A DNA stretch of 64,000 bases from Selaginella moellendorffii (GCF_000143415.4 NW_003314300.1:1162230-1226229), one strand, 5' to 3'. Counted from the stretch's first letter, positions 1 through 14,028 are shown. The notes: generated by a model not told the origin, from the letters alone. Translations and numbers: made by a program.

Positions 1-3000
1 AAATTTTTATTTAAATTTTTCTTGGTTAAGTATTAAGTTTTTTAAAATCTTAGTATTTTAAATATATTTATATTCCCAAGTAATACTGCATATAATATCT
101 TTATCAATAATATTTACTTAGTAATTCTTCTTTTTCACCTTGGGAATATATTAGTGTTCTAAATAGTCTATACTATTTTTTGTGTGTGTGTGTGTGTCTA
201 TATATATATATAGTCAAAGGCTAGAGTGAACATAAATGGATATATATCAAAATGTATAAAATTATTGATTTTTATACTCATCCAACATTTGCTAGGCAAT
301 ATTAGGAGGTTGCAGATGAGGAGGGAAAAACTCTTCTTTTACCACAGCCTCTTTCCTTTGCCCTTGCAGCCAGGTAAATTTTCTTTATCACAACTCCTCC
401 TCAACACCAAAGTTTTGTTCACTCCAGGTTTCTCTTCTTTATTGGAGCTCCTTAGCCTCAGAGTTTGTGGAAGAAGAGAGCACTGGGTGCTAGAGATGGA
501 TGCCCAGGAGCTTGCATTGCTTGAGCATAGGGTTTGTGGGTGGGCATGTTGAGTTATCGTCCTCTTTAGTGTTGGATATACAAAGCTTGGCTCATGCATA
601 TGCTGTGTGTAGGGTCTTATCCATCCTGTTTTTCGCAAAAAGTTCTCCCTTCTATCTTTAGGGCTGGATTAGCAATGGAGTGCTATGGCTGGTGCTTATA
701 GAACTAGAGAGCCTGCTTGGATCTCTCATACACTGCACAAGAATTTTCCACTCATTTTTGTAGGACGCCCCAGCTAGGAATTTTCGTTCTTGCAGAGGAA
801 ATTTAATTTTCAGGTTTTGCGCTGGGTTTCAACATGCGAGAAGCTGGCTCTCACAATGGTAGCCATATGACCATGGCTGGGCAAGTGCAATTGAAAGTGT
901 TCATTTTACTAGCAGTGGATGACTTTGAACTCTTGATTGTGTGTAAATACCTCTGGGTTTGATGCTGTCCCAGCCATAGTCACTGCAGGAGAATTGGAGC
1001 TGTGCTTCAAGCTGTCACCATATGGATCAATGACCCCACTAATTCACAAATGTTAAAGGAGAAGCCACTTAAGGACATTGAGGATCACAATTATATGTCT
1101 CTGCTGGTAGCTAAATTTGGGTGTTTTACATGTTGCTTCAAGTATGTGTCCTTTATATGATGCCAATAGCAACACATTCTGAGCATGGTGAGGTGCTAGA
1201 ATTCTAGTTGCTAGATGGCTTCTTTTGAATTTTTTCCCCATAATACTCTTGGCCAATATATTTGTTTTTTTGGCTCAGATTTAAAGTTTTATGAGAACTT
1301 CACCTTGCCAACCCGCCAGCTTTTTTCTGGGAAATTTCTAGTTATAAATATAATGTTATTAGCTATTACCCAGCATATACTGCCCAATTAACAAACACTG
1401 TATTGATTTACATTTAAAACTAAATTGAAATAATATCAAATCAATAAATATTATATTCCACTTAATTGAGGAAGTAACTATAAGCATGTATTTCCTTAAA
1501 GGAAACTATCAAATTCCTTAAAGGAAATTATAAAATCCTACTACAAAGAGTCTCCACTACAAACAGTTGAGCATCAATGCCACTCAACACATTACATGTG
1601 ACATGTTATTCTGTCACCCAGGAAATTTACAACCTCCCAAGTGGGAAAAGGAAAATTAAAAATGAAACAAAGAAAAGAGAAGAAAAAGAGAATAAAGGAA
1701 AAATAGAAAAGAAAGATGGAAGAGAGTGGTCTAATAGATGAATGGCAGTGATGGCTGATCTGAATACAGTGATAGTGGAGGGGATCTAGTAGCCTGTGAA
1801 TATGTGAAGTGGTTGGTAGCATGTGTGCTCGTCGTGGGAGAAGAAAAAGCTTGCAATCTTTGCAAGCATCTACTGGGATCACTATGTTCTATTGCTATAG
1901 GGTGTAGGATTGGGTAAAATGTCCACCTAAAGTAATTTCTAGTCTCCTGTGCACATTAGGTCCAACAGGCTCTCAAAAATTAACTGCTAAGTGTCTTAGA
2001 TTTGCCTATACTTCCTAAATCAAGATAATCATGTCAGATTTTGCTGCTTCTTACTGCATCTACTGCATATAGTTATGATGAATAGAGTGATGTAATAGGA
2101 TCCCCAAGATCATATGTGCATAGTAAGAAAAGTGAAGAAATATGGATTGGGCAACTGTAGTGACTAGTAAATAGTGGTGAGTAGAGGAATGAATAAATTA
2201 TAACTATGAGTGATGGAGAGTGATATTGATGATAAATGGAGTGAAATCATGTGAAGAAAACTTAAGAATTGTGAGAGGTAAATTATGAAATGGATGAGCT
2301 CTCAAATGAGAGGAGTTAAGGTGAAGGTCCAGGCTCATGCTTCTCCACTTATGGGATCATGTCTTGGAAGAGAGAAGAAAAGAGGTGAAAGAAAAGAAAA
2401 AGAAAGAAAAACCAAGGGATAGAAAGAATGACAAAAAAGAAGTCACTACAAAAATGTGTCAATGAAACTTTAAACTGCTGTAGGTAATATAGAAGGAAGT
2501 GTCTCCAAAGTAATGAATTCAGTTTGAAGTGCTCATAAGAATTTGGTGGTCGAGTGAAGTGTTAGTGGACACAAAAGATGCCATGCATGCTATGGCTGAT
2601 GCTAGCATCTGACATCCCAAGGCTAGAGAGGCTTCTGAAAAGAGCTGGCTTGTGGTGGAGAAAAAGTGCTACTATTGCCACTTTTGGTTAGTAGATAATT
2701 TGCAAGTTTCTAGCTTGTAAGCTTTTGGCCTGTATGCATTTTGTCCATTTGCTATGTCATAGTGTTGTGGATCATGTTGGAGGGCTAGAGAAGGTGTAGA
2801 GAAAAAGTCATGGTTGGAACTAATTTTGAATTGTTGCAAATGTGTTCTCATCATTGCTCACAAGGTCATATGGTAAAGTACATATGCCTTGAAGACTTCT
2901 ATGTAAAGGCATAATTAGTACAATATCACAAACTTTTTGGTGGATATCAACTCCAAGGGAGGAAGAGAAATCATGCTCCATGGTTGCAAACTACCTTAAC

Positions 3001-3399
3001 AAAGTGAATGTGGGTAATGCTAGGTCAGTCTCAAGTGAAGTGGCCTCATCTGATGGTCAAAGCTGCATCTCTACCCCTTGTGCTCCACAAGCTCAAGATT
3101 CACTACTTCTACTTGAAAACTCATATGGATATCACCTCTGTTGATAGAGTTGTGTGGAATCTCTGAGCTGGGAAAAATTAGATTTGGCACCTCTAGTTGT
3201 ATGAGAAAGTGTTGTAGAGTGTCCTCTTGTGTCCTTGCAAGGATCTGTCTCAAGAAAGTTGCTCTCTAAAGGCACCACGAAAATTGTGTTCTCTTCCAAG
3301 TTGGGCATTTTTGGAATCTTGAGGATCTTTTACCTCCTTCAGCCCAAATGATGTAGAGTGGGTGGTGGAGAAGTTAAGGGACAAAGTTGTTTAATACAT
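1..3399. other. AT-rich intergenic DNA, no gene seen
   Basis: No frame carries a recognisable domain, and the open frames are short and scattered over both strands. The base composition is AT-rich, unlike the gene blocks further right. A TG/TA dinucleotide stretch lies at about 181-213. The stretch next to 3.4 kb could be the flank or internal part of the retroelement remnant described there, but I see no LTR ends. Confidence 0.6.
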
Positions 3400-4250
3400 A
3401 TGCAAAAAATCAATCATGTTGCATCGCAAAGATTGAGACTCCATCATCATATTAGCAATTGACAAAGAAGCAATATATTGTTGTGGAGAGGAGCTTAGTG
3501 GTGGTATCTTGGGATGCCAAGGCTTTTCCTTTAGAATTGAGAATTATAACCTGGCTATCACTTCTCCCAATTTGTAGTTGCCCATGCTTGAAGTTGAAGA
3601 TGCAAAGCCTTGCATCTAACCATGGCCATCCCAAGATGACAAACTTCTTCTATGAGAAGGCTCTTAAAGCAATATAGTCAATGACAAGGAAGTTGGCTGT
3701 GGACTCATGACCATAGATAAGAATGCAAACACTTTGGCAAATTCTTGTGGGTGCTATATTGTGATCCACAAAGGTTTTCACCATGACTTTGGAATACTCC
3801 TAGATCTGGAAGCTTGTTTGTTGAGCAAGAGTGGAGGAGAGAATGTTTATGGTTGAGCTAAAGTCAGTAAGAGCCTCCGTATCAATGCCCATAATAGTTT
3901 TTGGAACTATTCCATTAAGAGCTCATATTGAGATCTCAAGCTGTTGAAGCAAAACTGAAAAAGAGCACCAAGTGTTGTCATGATTGGAGTTGTCATGACC
4001 TGGTCAATAAGATTGCTTGAGTGACCACTTGACATCAAAGGAAACCCTCTTGGATGTGTGCTGGTGAAATTTGGCACACATGTAGAAGCTAGAACCTGAG
4101 ATATCGGTAAGGACATTGGCACTGCTGCAAATGCCATCGGGAAGGGCAACTTGGAAACAGTGAGAATTGGAGGGGAAATGATTGTTGGAGCTGGTGCTAG
4201 TGTGGCGTCCAACTCATCTACTATTGTTTGTGCCTTCCACTAAGCTTGGG
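3400..4250 (-). mobile_element. Ty3/gypsy-type gag-protease remnant
   Basis: Minus-strand translation near 3,810-3,880 gives EALTDFSSTINILSSTL, which aligns with the retropepsin active-site block (ALIDTGSxxNxxS; here DTG has become DFS). Further along, near 3,600-3,640, the same strand reads KFVILGWPWLDARLC, the conserved plant gypsy protease motif (LLGRPWL). Stops interrupt the frame, so this is a decayed copy. Sequence upstream on the minus strand (to about 4.25 kb) is low-complexity and could be gag. No reverse transcriptase or LTR could be placed with confidence. The assignment rests on the protease motifs alone. Confidence 0.55.
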
Positions 4251-4815
4251 TAACCAACTTTACTGTCAGCTCTTCTGCCATGTGCACTAAGAATTTGCCA
4301 TGATAATTTGTTGGTGGTGCTTTAGTGGCATGCTGATGGAGTGTCTCATAGTACTCTGTGGAGGCATCTAAGGCCATATTTTTTGTAAATGGTTGGTGCT
4401 TGACTCTCTACTCATGAGGTGTTTGTCTCTGTGGATGCAGCTCCAAGTGTAGTTGCCAACAATGAACTGTGCTATATGACTAGACCTTACACTCCTCATA
4501 CCAACGAAGCTGTCACATGAGGGTGGTCTTGTACAGCTATCTTCAATGCTTAGATCTCCTTTATGAGTTTTCTTTGCTACTCCTGCTACTGCTAAAGGAT
4601 CACCTTGTATTCGATGAACTTGGCCAAGGTAGACTTGACTATAGCAGGCATCTTCTCAGTGACTTGCTGAGGTGCCATGAATTGAGTAGAGGCATAGGGA
4701 CGAGCTGATAGGGGTCCTTGGATGAGCTTCTCAATGAATGAGACACCAAGTTTATGGAACATCTCTAACTCAAGCATTGTGACATATGTGTAGAAATTGT
4801 GACATCACTAGTGGT

Positions 4816-4915
4816 NNNNNNNNNNNNNNNNNNNNNNNNNNNNNNNNNNNNNNNNNNNNNNNNNNNNNNNNNNNNNNNNNNNNNNNNNNNNNNNNNNNNN
4901 NNNNNNNNNNNNNNN
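4816..4915. other. assembly gap (100 N)
   Basis: Exactly 100 N. This is the usual placeholder for a gap of unknown size, so distances across it may be wrong. Confidence 0.98.
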
Positions 4916-7900
4916 TGAAAGTGGCTCGATATCACCTAAGAAGCTAGGTCATCCTCTTCATGCAAAAGATTTGCAAAAATCAAGTGCAAGATGGGAGAAA
5001 ATATCTCAGAAACAAAGATCATACTCAAATAAGGATATGCACTAAATTGGATGATTTAACACAAAAATTCAAGATCACAAAGGAATTTACAATCCTAATA
5101 TAAGAAATTATGAGAAAGGTAAAAACTTTATGTGTTAGAGAGGCATGCAACTTCGTTCATCATACAACACTAGAAAAAATGACTTGGATCTAGCTTAAAA
5201 CTCCATTAAAGTTATGACTCAAAAGAAATAGCAAAACATGGGGTGCATGATGCAATAAACAACAGTGAAAATAAATTTTAGACACTTGAGAATTAATGCT
5301 CAAAGATTGCTATGGCATGGGGAAAGAAAGAATTAAAGTGTGATTGGCAAGAAACAATGGAAATGCACAAATCTAGATGATGGGTAGCTCTGTCCATGTT
5401 TTAGGACCACTCAGACGTAAGATCTTACAAAGATGCATAAAATGGAGAGAGTTCTCACCATGCAAAGCTTCCACACTTGTTAGAAAGAGGAGCCTAAATT
5501 CTACACACTCAAAGAAAGTGTTCCAAAGCTAACTTTAGCTCCCTTGGGAAATTGGATGGTGGATGCTCCCAATCCAAGTGGGGGTGGCATTACCCATTTA
5601 GGATACCTTGTGTGGCTCATCAAAACCTAACTTTAGCCACATAGCTGGAACACCCTAGTGGTAGAAGGTGGTGGGAGTATTTATAAAGCTCACATTGAAT
5701 CACAGTGTTTCAAAATGTCATCCCAAAATCCTAAACCATGGAAAAAAAGAGGAGTGGTCCTCTTGATGACTAAGGGTATAGTTATGTGGTGAAGAAGTCT
5801 CAAAGGCTAGTGGGGCTTAATAGATAGGCTTTTGGACCCTATACTAGTGGTGGTGATAGCAAGTATTATCATAAATGAAAAGGGATTTGGTGGGGACTGA
5901 AGGAGGGATATCAAAGGATGGTGTTTGTCATGTTTTAGGGCATCCTAAGGCTGCTAAAGTGTGGTTATAAAATGACCACTTATGGATGGATGGCCCAATC
6001 TCGAATAGATGGGACCATGTTGCAAATGGTCTAGGATTACTAATGAGACAAGGGGGAATGAATATAGCATTAATATAATATACTGAAATGTTAATGGTAT
6101 CTTTGGGTGTCAGAAGTGAAATTAGACACATGGAGCACTTGGACTAAGTGCGAAGCTAATATGGTATTGAGATTGCATTTAGGGGTAAACAAGTACTCCA
6201 AGATGGATGAGGACCTACAAAAGTTGTGAGTGAAACTCCTCCAAGAAGTCAAAGGCATAATTAAGTGATTAAAGTAGAATGGAAAATTTAATCATTTACA
6301 CTACCCACTATCCCTACTATATATTTGGAACCCCTCCCACAAACACAGTAAGCTATCATCTAGCAATATTAAGAGATTAGTCTCAATACAAGGATTTTTA
6401 ACAAGCTAATACAAAACATAGAAATTCATTCCTTATATGCATCCAATGAAATATAGATATTAAGTTTAGTTTAGTAACACTTGAACAAGAGGGATTGAAA
6501 AGGGAACAAGCAATATTGATCTCCTACCATCATGACAATAAAAGAAGAATATATTAAAGGACTCTTTAACATATAACTTTTGATATCCACAATCATATTT
6601 ACAACACCCTTGGGCCACGAAAGTGCCTGAGATTGAGCTTATGTGGCCACCTTAGGCACTTTTGCAGCCCAAAGGGCTAAAGTTATTTAACTAACCTTGG
6701 CTCTCTAGGCTGCAAAAGTGTATAGAAATCTTTATATTCATCCAACCAAGTACAGATGCTAAATCTAATTTAGTAACACTAACAAAATATTTGTGAATGT
6801 ATCATCCAATGGAAATAACATTTTAATCTAACAGAATGAACTTTAGTAACAATCAGCAGAACAAAATGAATATCACAAATGCCAATAAACACTTGTTAAT
6901 GCCAATTATCACACTAGGCAATTAGAATAAATCATAATCAACAATACTAAAGAACTAGAGTTGCTAAAACAAGAGTTAATGACATCCTATTGATATCATA
7001 AACCCAAAAGACCAATTCAAAATAAACTATAAAAAATATATGGTAATGCATAAAACCAAAAGCTACCAAGATAACAATTAACCATCACAAAATATTATTA
7101 ATCATCCCATAATTAAATATGCACAATCACTATTCGAAGAAGAATCTACAAATTCAAAAAATGACAAACTAACCATCACTAATAGTAATCAAGTAAGATG
7201 TTTAATAAGGATGATCAACTATCCTAAATAACATCAATGATTGCCAAATGCAAACACTAAGGTTTTGGCTCATTGGTTCCAATGTTCAAGTTTACCCTAA
7301 CAACTCCTAACAAATGAAATATTAACTATGATAACTTAAATAACTAAAAACTCAAAAAAGTCTTATAACCAAATCACATATAACAATGATCACACATCTT
7401 GCATCAACCAACATCAATGCCAAAGAAGAATTCATGGTAAAATCACAACATCCTTCTATAAGCCTAAGTTTATAATGCAAAAGTTAATAAAGAGTATATT
7501 TGCATCAATTCAAAAGTTAAACATAACAAAATTATGCTCAACAAATGATCTCTAAATAATTCATCAATTCATAACAAGATATAACTTACTTTATAACACA
7601 TTGTTTATAATCACATGGATATGATATAAGTATCATAATGATTAATCATCAATTGAGTAATACCACAAGTAATACCTATACCACTATTATAAAGATTTAT
7701 GTGAATATTAAATGTCAACTTGATTTGAAAAAATACAACATAAATACCACTCCTTTTATAGAAGTTACAACATCTAACACCACTAAATTTTTTCACAATA
7801 TAGACAAGCTTATATCACTCTCTTAATGACCAAATTCAAAAATAATCCAACACCAAACTACTCAAGGAATAATAATAAGGTTTCCCAAGAGCCTTATAAC

Positions 7901-8190
7901 TTAGATTTTTTATTAGCAAGCCTAAGCACAATGATTTAGCACTTTATTGTTATCCATCCCATATCACCACTTGTAAGTCCATCATACCCAACATGCATTG
8001 ATAGAGACCACTTGATTGTATGATTTGAATAAGAGTAATAGGATTACACTTTGTTGCAAATCATCTCTTGAAGACAAAAAAATGATTTACATGTTTGATC
8101 TTTTGTCTTTGATGACTTTCTTTTTGGACTTAACTTGACTAAACCTCAACCTTGCATTTACAAGAGTTTGGACATAACTCTCCTAAAAGC
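4916..8190. other. AT-rich DNA, no gene seen
   Basis: Long AT-rich tract with no open frame above about 70 codons and no domain recognised on either strand. It is probably old repeat material. Confidence 0.6.
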
Positions 8191-8314
8191 CTTGCTCTCT
8201 TGACACCCTACTTAGGATATGCCATATGTCAATTAACATATGGTGCAATTCCCTTGCTCTCTTGACACCCTACTTAGGATATGCCATATGTCAATTAACA
8301 TATGGTGCAATTCC
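8191..8314. repeat. 62-bp tandem duplication
   Basis: Two near-identical copies of 62 bp (8191-8252 and 8253-8314). Each contains a perfect 8-bp inverted repeat CCATATGT/ACATATGG with a 6-nt loop. It lies just inside the internal side of the small LTR described next. Confidence 0.9.
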
Positions 8315-8393
8315 TCTAAACCAACCAATAGAGTCATGCAATTCCTTTAAGCCAATCAATAGAGTTGGACCCGAGATCCATGCTGATACCAAA

Positions 8394-8588
8394 TGTAAAC
8401 TTTTAAGTTTGAATTTCTCGGGAGGTCACCCAGCCCAGTACTACTCAAACCCAAGGACATTTAACCCCAAATATCCCAAGACTTTTAACTGATTGGAAAA
8501 GAGGGTGCACTCTTATTCATAAGCCATTTCTTTATATATTTGAACCCTTATGGATTGTCTCTCGAGTCGTTCCTTTTGGTTGCTTACA
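8394..8588 (-). mobile_element. small LTR with a 5S-rRNA-like block (Cassandra-type TRIM)
   Basis: The 195-bp segment begins TGTAA and ends TTACA, the inverted ends expected of a plant LTR. Directly beside it (8382-8391) is the reverse complement of TGGTATCAGC, matching the initiator-tRNA-Met primer binding site, so the element runs on the minus strand. Within it, 8416-8455 matches the 3' half of plant 5S rRNA in antisense (GAGTAGTACT followed by GGGTGACCTCC). LTRs carrying a 5S domain are the hallmark of Cassandra terminal-repeat retrotransposons in miniature. I could not find the partner LTR at lower coordinates, so this may be a truncated copy. Confidence 0.65.
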
Positions 8589-8599
8589 TCCATCTTATG

Positions 8600-10990
8600 A
8601 GCCCAAGCAAAAGCTCACAATATAATACAAAAAGGTGACAAAATCCATTTTTAAAAGACATATGCGAAGTTATAACAACCAAATATGTACTCATTCAAAT
8701 CATCATTTTCATCTCTACATATGCAATAATACTAATTGCCCTCACTAAAATGTTATCCTTTGATATATAGCTAGCATCTGTCTGGAGCTGGCCATGAAAA
8801 TGCCTGAGGTGGCCACCTCTTTTGTCTTGTTTGCTTGAAATTTGAATTTTTTATTTTCTATGTTTAGTTTGACTAACTAAAATTCCTTACTTGGAAAAAA
8901 GGAAAATAATACCATTTAAAAAAGATATCAGAACCAAGAGGGCACGAGAAGTTGAATTTGGCATTTATGAAAACTTTATATTTGACATGTCCATCGACAC
9001 ATTAATGAAGATGTTGTTGTTTAAAGATCACACTACCACATTACTCTAGCCATCTCCTACACACTCAGATGCATCAGCTTTATTTACTCTATCACTAGTT
9101 CAAGACTCACAATTGCGGATACTAGATAGAATCCAACTTCAATCATGCTAATAGATCAAAACATTGTGCTATTGATACATGATCAAGATCTTCCACTACT
9201 ATCACCGCCACCACCACCACTATCACCACCACCCCTACCACCACCTTTGCCATTACTACAACCATTGGTGCCACCTCCACCTTTACTCTTCATTAGCCCA
9301 CCACTAGCATAAATCCCTAAAGTTGGGTAATCTAGCAATGTTTGTGATAAAGAACCTGGCAAACACCCTAGAGCCAAAAGAATTGCAGACCTTCTTAATA
9401 ATATGGTGGACAAGCACTTCCAAAAAATTGTTATGTAGACAAGTGAAAAAAAAATTCACCAAACGCTTGAGGCACTCAAGTGCCAAGCCCTAATGACTTG
9501 ATTGGAAATCCCCCTTTGCCATTTACAAGAAATAAATCTTGTGTGCATAACATCCAAGTATGTAACTTAGACATATACAACTTGTTCAAACGGAATGGTA
9601 TTGATATGTTTTTAGTCTCTTTCTACAAGCCAGGAACAATGGAGATCGTTACTGTCACACTTGAGATCATAAACAGTTAGGATCCTATTTGAAAGAGGAA
9701 ATCTTTTGAATTCGATAACATGCTTATTAGCCATTATAAGACTTAACAACTTGTGGGGACAATGTTCTAAATTTATGACAATAATCATCAATATAAACCT
9801 TCAATAAAGTGTATTAACAGTTATTTTTTGTAGTGATCCCATCTACCATATCAACATTACAGTTAACCATGTATATGGAAGGGGACACCTAAATATCAAT
9901 ATGCTTATCTTAACTTGTCAAAAGATCATTTAAAATTTCACCTTTATTTCCACTTTAACTTGCTTTGCTATATTTGAATGCAAGCTTAGGCAATTTGCTG
10001 TAAAAAAAAACCTTATCCATAATATTGAGCAACTCCATTTTATGGCAGACTTAAGTGAGGATGGTATTTGAAAATATTATAATAATGATTTCAAACACTT
10101 GTTTGGCACTTGCACACTTAAAATGACAGTACAACATGGTTTAATAACCCAATTAGTTTTATGTTTGTGGTGTGGTGCAAAATATATCTTTCCTTTCACT
10201 TTATAAAGGCCTCTTTTATTATTTTGGTTTTTAGTCTTTAGTGAAGGTTAAGTAAGATGCTTATAAACTTGTGCATTTGGAGAACTCATAGCTAAGCTTG
10301 TACAAATTGACCAAATTCAACATGTAAAGTCTTTAAAGTTAAAAAAATTAATATGCATTATAGACAAGCCAAAGGAGTGGCTAAAGATTATAGTTGAAAT
10401 TCCTACTCATGAATATAAGTTTCTTATCACATGTTTCAATTACACATATATTACTTTTGCAGTGAACAAAACTCCAGATGACACAATTTACAATATTGCA
10501 AAATTCAAAGCTTCCATACAAGCAATAAATAGAAACTCTAGAGTCCCTCGATATCTATTTGATAAATAGTTATCTACATCATGCAAACCATATGCAAAGG
10601 TGAAAAGTTCTTGGCACTACACATTTGTGATAATTCATATGGCACATTCACGTCCTTTAATAACAAGCTTTGGAAAGAAAACTCAAGTTATGCTGAGAAT
10701 CATGATCAAAAAGCTATCTTATCCATTGTTACACCTCAATGGCATCCTTTGGAAGACAACAAGTAGTAACCATGCTCCACCATAGCTGAAATTAGAGCAT
10801 GCAACCACTAGAGATATCCTATTGAAGGCATCCCATGGATGACAAGTTTCCAACTCTAGAAAACATCTCAAACAAAGCTGTTCCTACTACCACATTGGTG
10901 TCAAAGCAACACTCACATACCAAGTCGTGAACCACTTTAGCTCGATCAAGCATCAACCCAGAATGATTTTGTCAGTGTTAGTTTTCTAGT
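8600..10990. other. AT-rich DNA with gene debris, no gene supported
   Basis: Apart from the trinucleotide repeat, only short open frames are present. Plus-strand frames near 10.3-10.8 kb have protein-like composition but no recognised domain and are interrupted by stops. They could be remnants of a mobile element. Confidence 0.5.
9197..9285. repeat. CCA/CCG trinucleotide-rich microsatellite
   Basis: Imperfect run of CAC/ACC triplets. It creates a Gly/Ser-rich open frame on the minus strand that I do not consider a gene. Confidence 0.7.
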
Positions 10991-11016
10991 GAAACGAAAT
11001 ACTCTATTTCCCCTAA

Positions 11017-12250
11017 CTAACCACGTAAATATATGTGTCTGCTCATTTTATCCACATAAATCTTTTGCCAATGTTGTTGAAACTTGTCTTTGCTCAAGCT
11101 CCTGTCATAATGTCTACTGTCATCTGCTTCATCAAAACATATCCCAGCTGCACTCTGTTCGCTAGAACCTACCTTTATCTCAAAGCGTTTGGTGTGGCTG
11201 TGGAACTTCGGATTCTTCGACAACTTGATCACACTTCAATTGTCACAAAAAAAAGTCACTGACTGCTACACTAGAACGCCAATCTGCTCCAGAAAATCTG
11301 TAAACCACCTCACTTCTTGAGCTGCTGTTGTTGCACCAATATATACAGCCTCAGTGGATGAAAGTGCTGTGATTGCTTGTCACTTGCTGCTCCAGCTGAC
11401 AAGTCCACCATCCAGAATGAAAAGATATCCTGAAGTTGATCTTCTTGTATCTTTGTCACCAGCCCAATCTGAGTCTGTAAAGCCAACAAGTTGTATACTT
11501 ATGGAGCTCCCATTGCTGCTAGACATGCTGCTGCTGCTTCTGTAGCTCAATTGATGTGTTGCTGTACCTCACAAATACCTGAAAATTCGTTTAACAACAC
11601 TCCAATGAACTTCTCTTGGATTCTCAAGAAATCTTGAGACTGCTCCAACTACAAATCCCATGTCTGGTCTGGTACTGATGGCTAGATAAATAAGGCATCC
11701 AACTGCTTGTCAATACGGAACTCTCGCCATTACTGGTTTCTCCTCCTCGGAGTTGGGACTTTGCTCAATAGACAATAGAACACCTGGATCCATGGGTTTG
11801 CAATCTTGCATGTGGAACTTATGCAAGATTTCTTCAACATAATGTGCTTGAGAGAGCTTGATGACTGCTGCTTCTCTGTCCTGAAGCACCTGGATCCCAA
11901 GGCAATAAGAAAGACGTCCAGTTGCTGAAATCTTGAATTGGGATAAAACCTGTCATGCAAATAGCTGATGATTGTTGGCACAATATTATTGTCAACATAT
12001 AGAACTACAATAGAAAACACATCTCTAGAGCTAAAAATATACATATTGCATCTTCTTATAAAGCCAATGGACCTGAGAAATATAGACTTCCTCCTTAAGC
12101 TTGCCATATAAAAATGCTGTCTTGATATCAAGCTGACGGACTTCTAGATCCCAATATGCTCCAAGACAGAGAATAATTCTTATAAAAGGCATTTTAGCCA
12201 CCGGCAAAAAAGTCTCAGAAAAATTCACACCAGGTACTTGACTTAATCCT
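11017..12250 (-). mobile_element. decayed Ty1/copia reverse transcriptase-RNase H
   Basis: The minus strand reads FLPVAKMPFIRIILCL, then VRQLDIKTAFLYGKL near 12.1-12.2 kb. These are the copia reverse-transcriptase opening blocks (FAPVAKxxSIRxxLA; DVKTAFLNG). YVDN near 12.0 kb corresponds to the YVDD catalytic box, with the second Asp changed to Asn. Close to 11.2 kb, KLSKNPKFHSHTKRFE matches the RNase H end (AIALAKNPVFHARTKHI), followed by LSKDKFQQHWQKI, the usual copia C-terminus. The frame changes several times and stops occur, so the copy is dead. LTRs were not identified. Confidence 0.85.
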
Positions 12251-12439
12251 CTTGCTACAAAGTGAGCTCGTCACCACTCCACTGGCATCCAATTTGTGCT
12301 TGAATATCCACCTGGAATTGATGATTTTCCTGCCTGGTGGGAGAGAAACAAGCTCCTAAACGTTGTTATGTATCAAAGAGTTGTATTCCTTGTTTTGCTT
12401 CTAGTGATTGGAGAGCTGCACAAACTGTGCATGGTTCAG

Positions 12440-13391
12440 GAGGAAGCTGCTCCATCACTAATAGCCAGAGTCTTGAGCATCATGAGCTACTTGCGATAAA
12501 TAGCTAACTCTCCCACTGTGTGTGACAGTCCTTGCCGGGAATAAGTGGATCAGCTTTTTGCTGAGATCTTGTAGCCACGGGAGTACTAGGCTCTGCTTGT
12601 GGCTGCCTTGGTGGAGACTCCTCCTCCTCTGGTTTATCAAACAAACCTGAAAAATGAAGCCGTCATCAAATGGCATAGTTGTTTGATCTTTTTATCAGCT
12701 ACAACTTTATGGCCATTTGAGATTAAATGAGTTGCCAGGAACAAATGTAAAACTTTGCCACAAGTTTCACATTCCAAACAAAAATTCTTGTCTGTGAATC
12801 CTTGGATTGAAGTAGCATAATGCAAAAATTTGACACCACTTTCTTCCTCAAATGGATTTATAATTTTTAAGATCTCTGCCTCTACCATTTCTTTCATATC
12901 TTGCTTTTGAAGCACTAGCTGCTGAAGTTCTTCCACAGGAATTAGATCATTTTCTTCTTGATATGACTTCTCCTCTTTAGCCAATCTTTTCTTATAGTTC
13001 TCATCATGTTGCCTACCAAGAACTACGAAATTCTAGCAAGTGTCACTTAGTCATTTCCTCTATGCAATACCATATTCGTGAGGAATTGCACTTTATTGTC
13101 TTTGTTAAATGAAATCAGCTCACACTTGTCTTTTTGCCCTAGCTTTTTGATCTTCACCAAAGCTTTCCTATAAGATCTTGTCCAAGCATTAAACTGATCC
13201 TTGGTGGCCAATTTAGGTATAAACAAGCTGGTGTGGCCCAAGAAATGCCCATTGTCTCCCTTCCAATCCAGGGATCTCATCCCTCTCAATCAGCTGCCTC
13301 ACAAACTCAAATAAACATTGCTCTAGCACCCTAATAAAGCGAAGCAACTCACCACTATCTTTAGCAATCAGCACATCACACTCAGCCATAG
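12440..13391 (-). pseudogene. unrecognised decayed coding sequence beside the copia remnant
   Basis: Minus-strand frames at 12,984-12,637 (115 codons, with a Cys-x2-Cys pair in LECETCGKV) and 13,289-13,047 (80 codons, Lys-rich) look protein-like. A further frame starts from an ATG at about 13,391 (MAECDVLIAKDSGEL) and runs into stops. The pieces are in different frames, suggesting a broken gene or sequence captured by the neighbouring retroelement. I do not recognise the family. Confidence 0.35.
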
Positions 13392-14028
13392 CTCATTGCT
13401 TCCTCCTCACAACTGTGCTATTAACCCTAATTCTATATATTATAGATTTTCCAAGTGAATGTACAGAACCCTATTTTGTTCCTGTTTAGGGTAGTGGACA
13501 GTGACTTTGTGTTTTTTAAAATGACAATGATGTAGTAGTCTTGTGTCATGCCCATGTATAATGTTTCAATTGTTTATGTAGCAATTAAAAAGTGATTGTG
13601 TGCATAATATTTTTGCATATATATCAAAACAAAAAATAAATCCACACATGTATAATGTAATATATGCAATCACATATTCATTACCATCCATGAATGGGTG
13701 AAAACTGTATTGTAAATAGAAATTACACAAAGACAGTGCCACCTTGAATGGATTGGATGAATAGCTATGATTGGTAATATTGTTTCATTTCAGAAAGAAT
13801 ATATTATAAAAATTAAACATAGAAATATTTACCGGAATATGCTCTGCAGACCAATGGGAGCTTACATGTGACGCATGCAATGTGCGGTCTGATTTACATT
13901 TTGAATCAGACCGATTTTCGTGAAGCAAAGATGCCTTGTTACTCGCCAATACAATTGCCTCAGGAATGTTCAAGATAGCACAAAAATTTGAGAAAAATTG
14001 AAACAGAGATCAATGTTTCCAGATCCAG

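Noticed and set aside
8416..8455. Functional 5S rRNA gene
   Set aside because: Only about 40 nt of the 3' half match; the first half (A box region) is strongly changed and there is no terminator; better explained as part of an LTR.
8226..8492. 88-codon plus-strand frame overlapping the 5S-like block
   Set aside because: Covers a 62-bp tandem repeat and an LTR; the 5S-like antisense sequence explains the conservation better than a protein.
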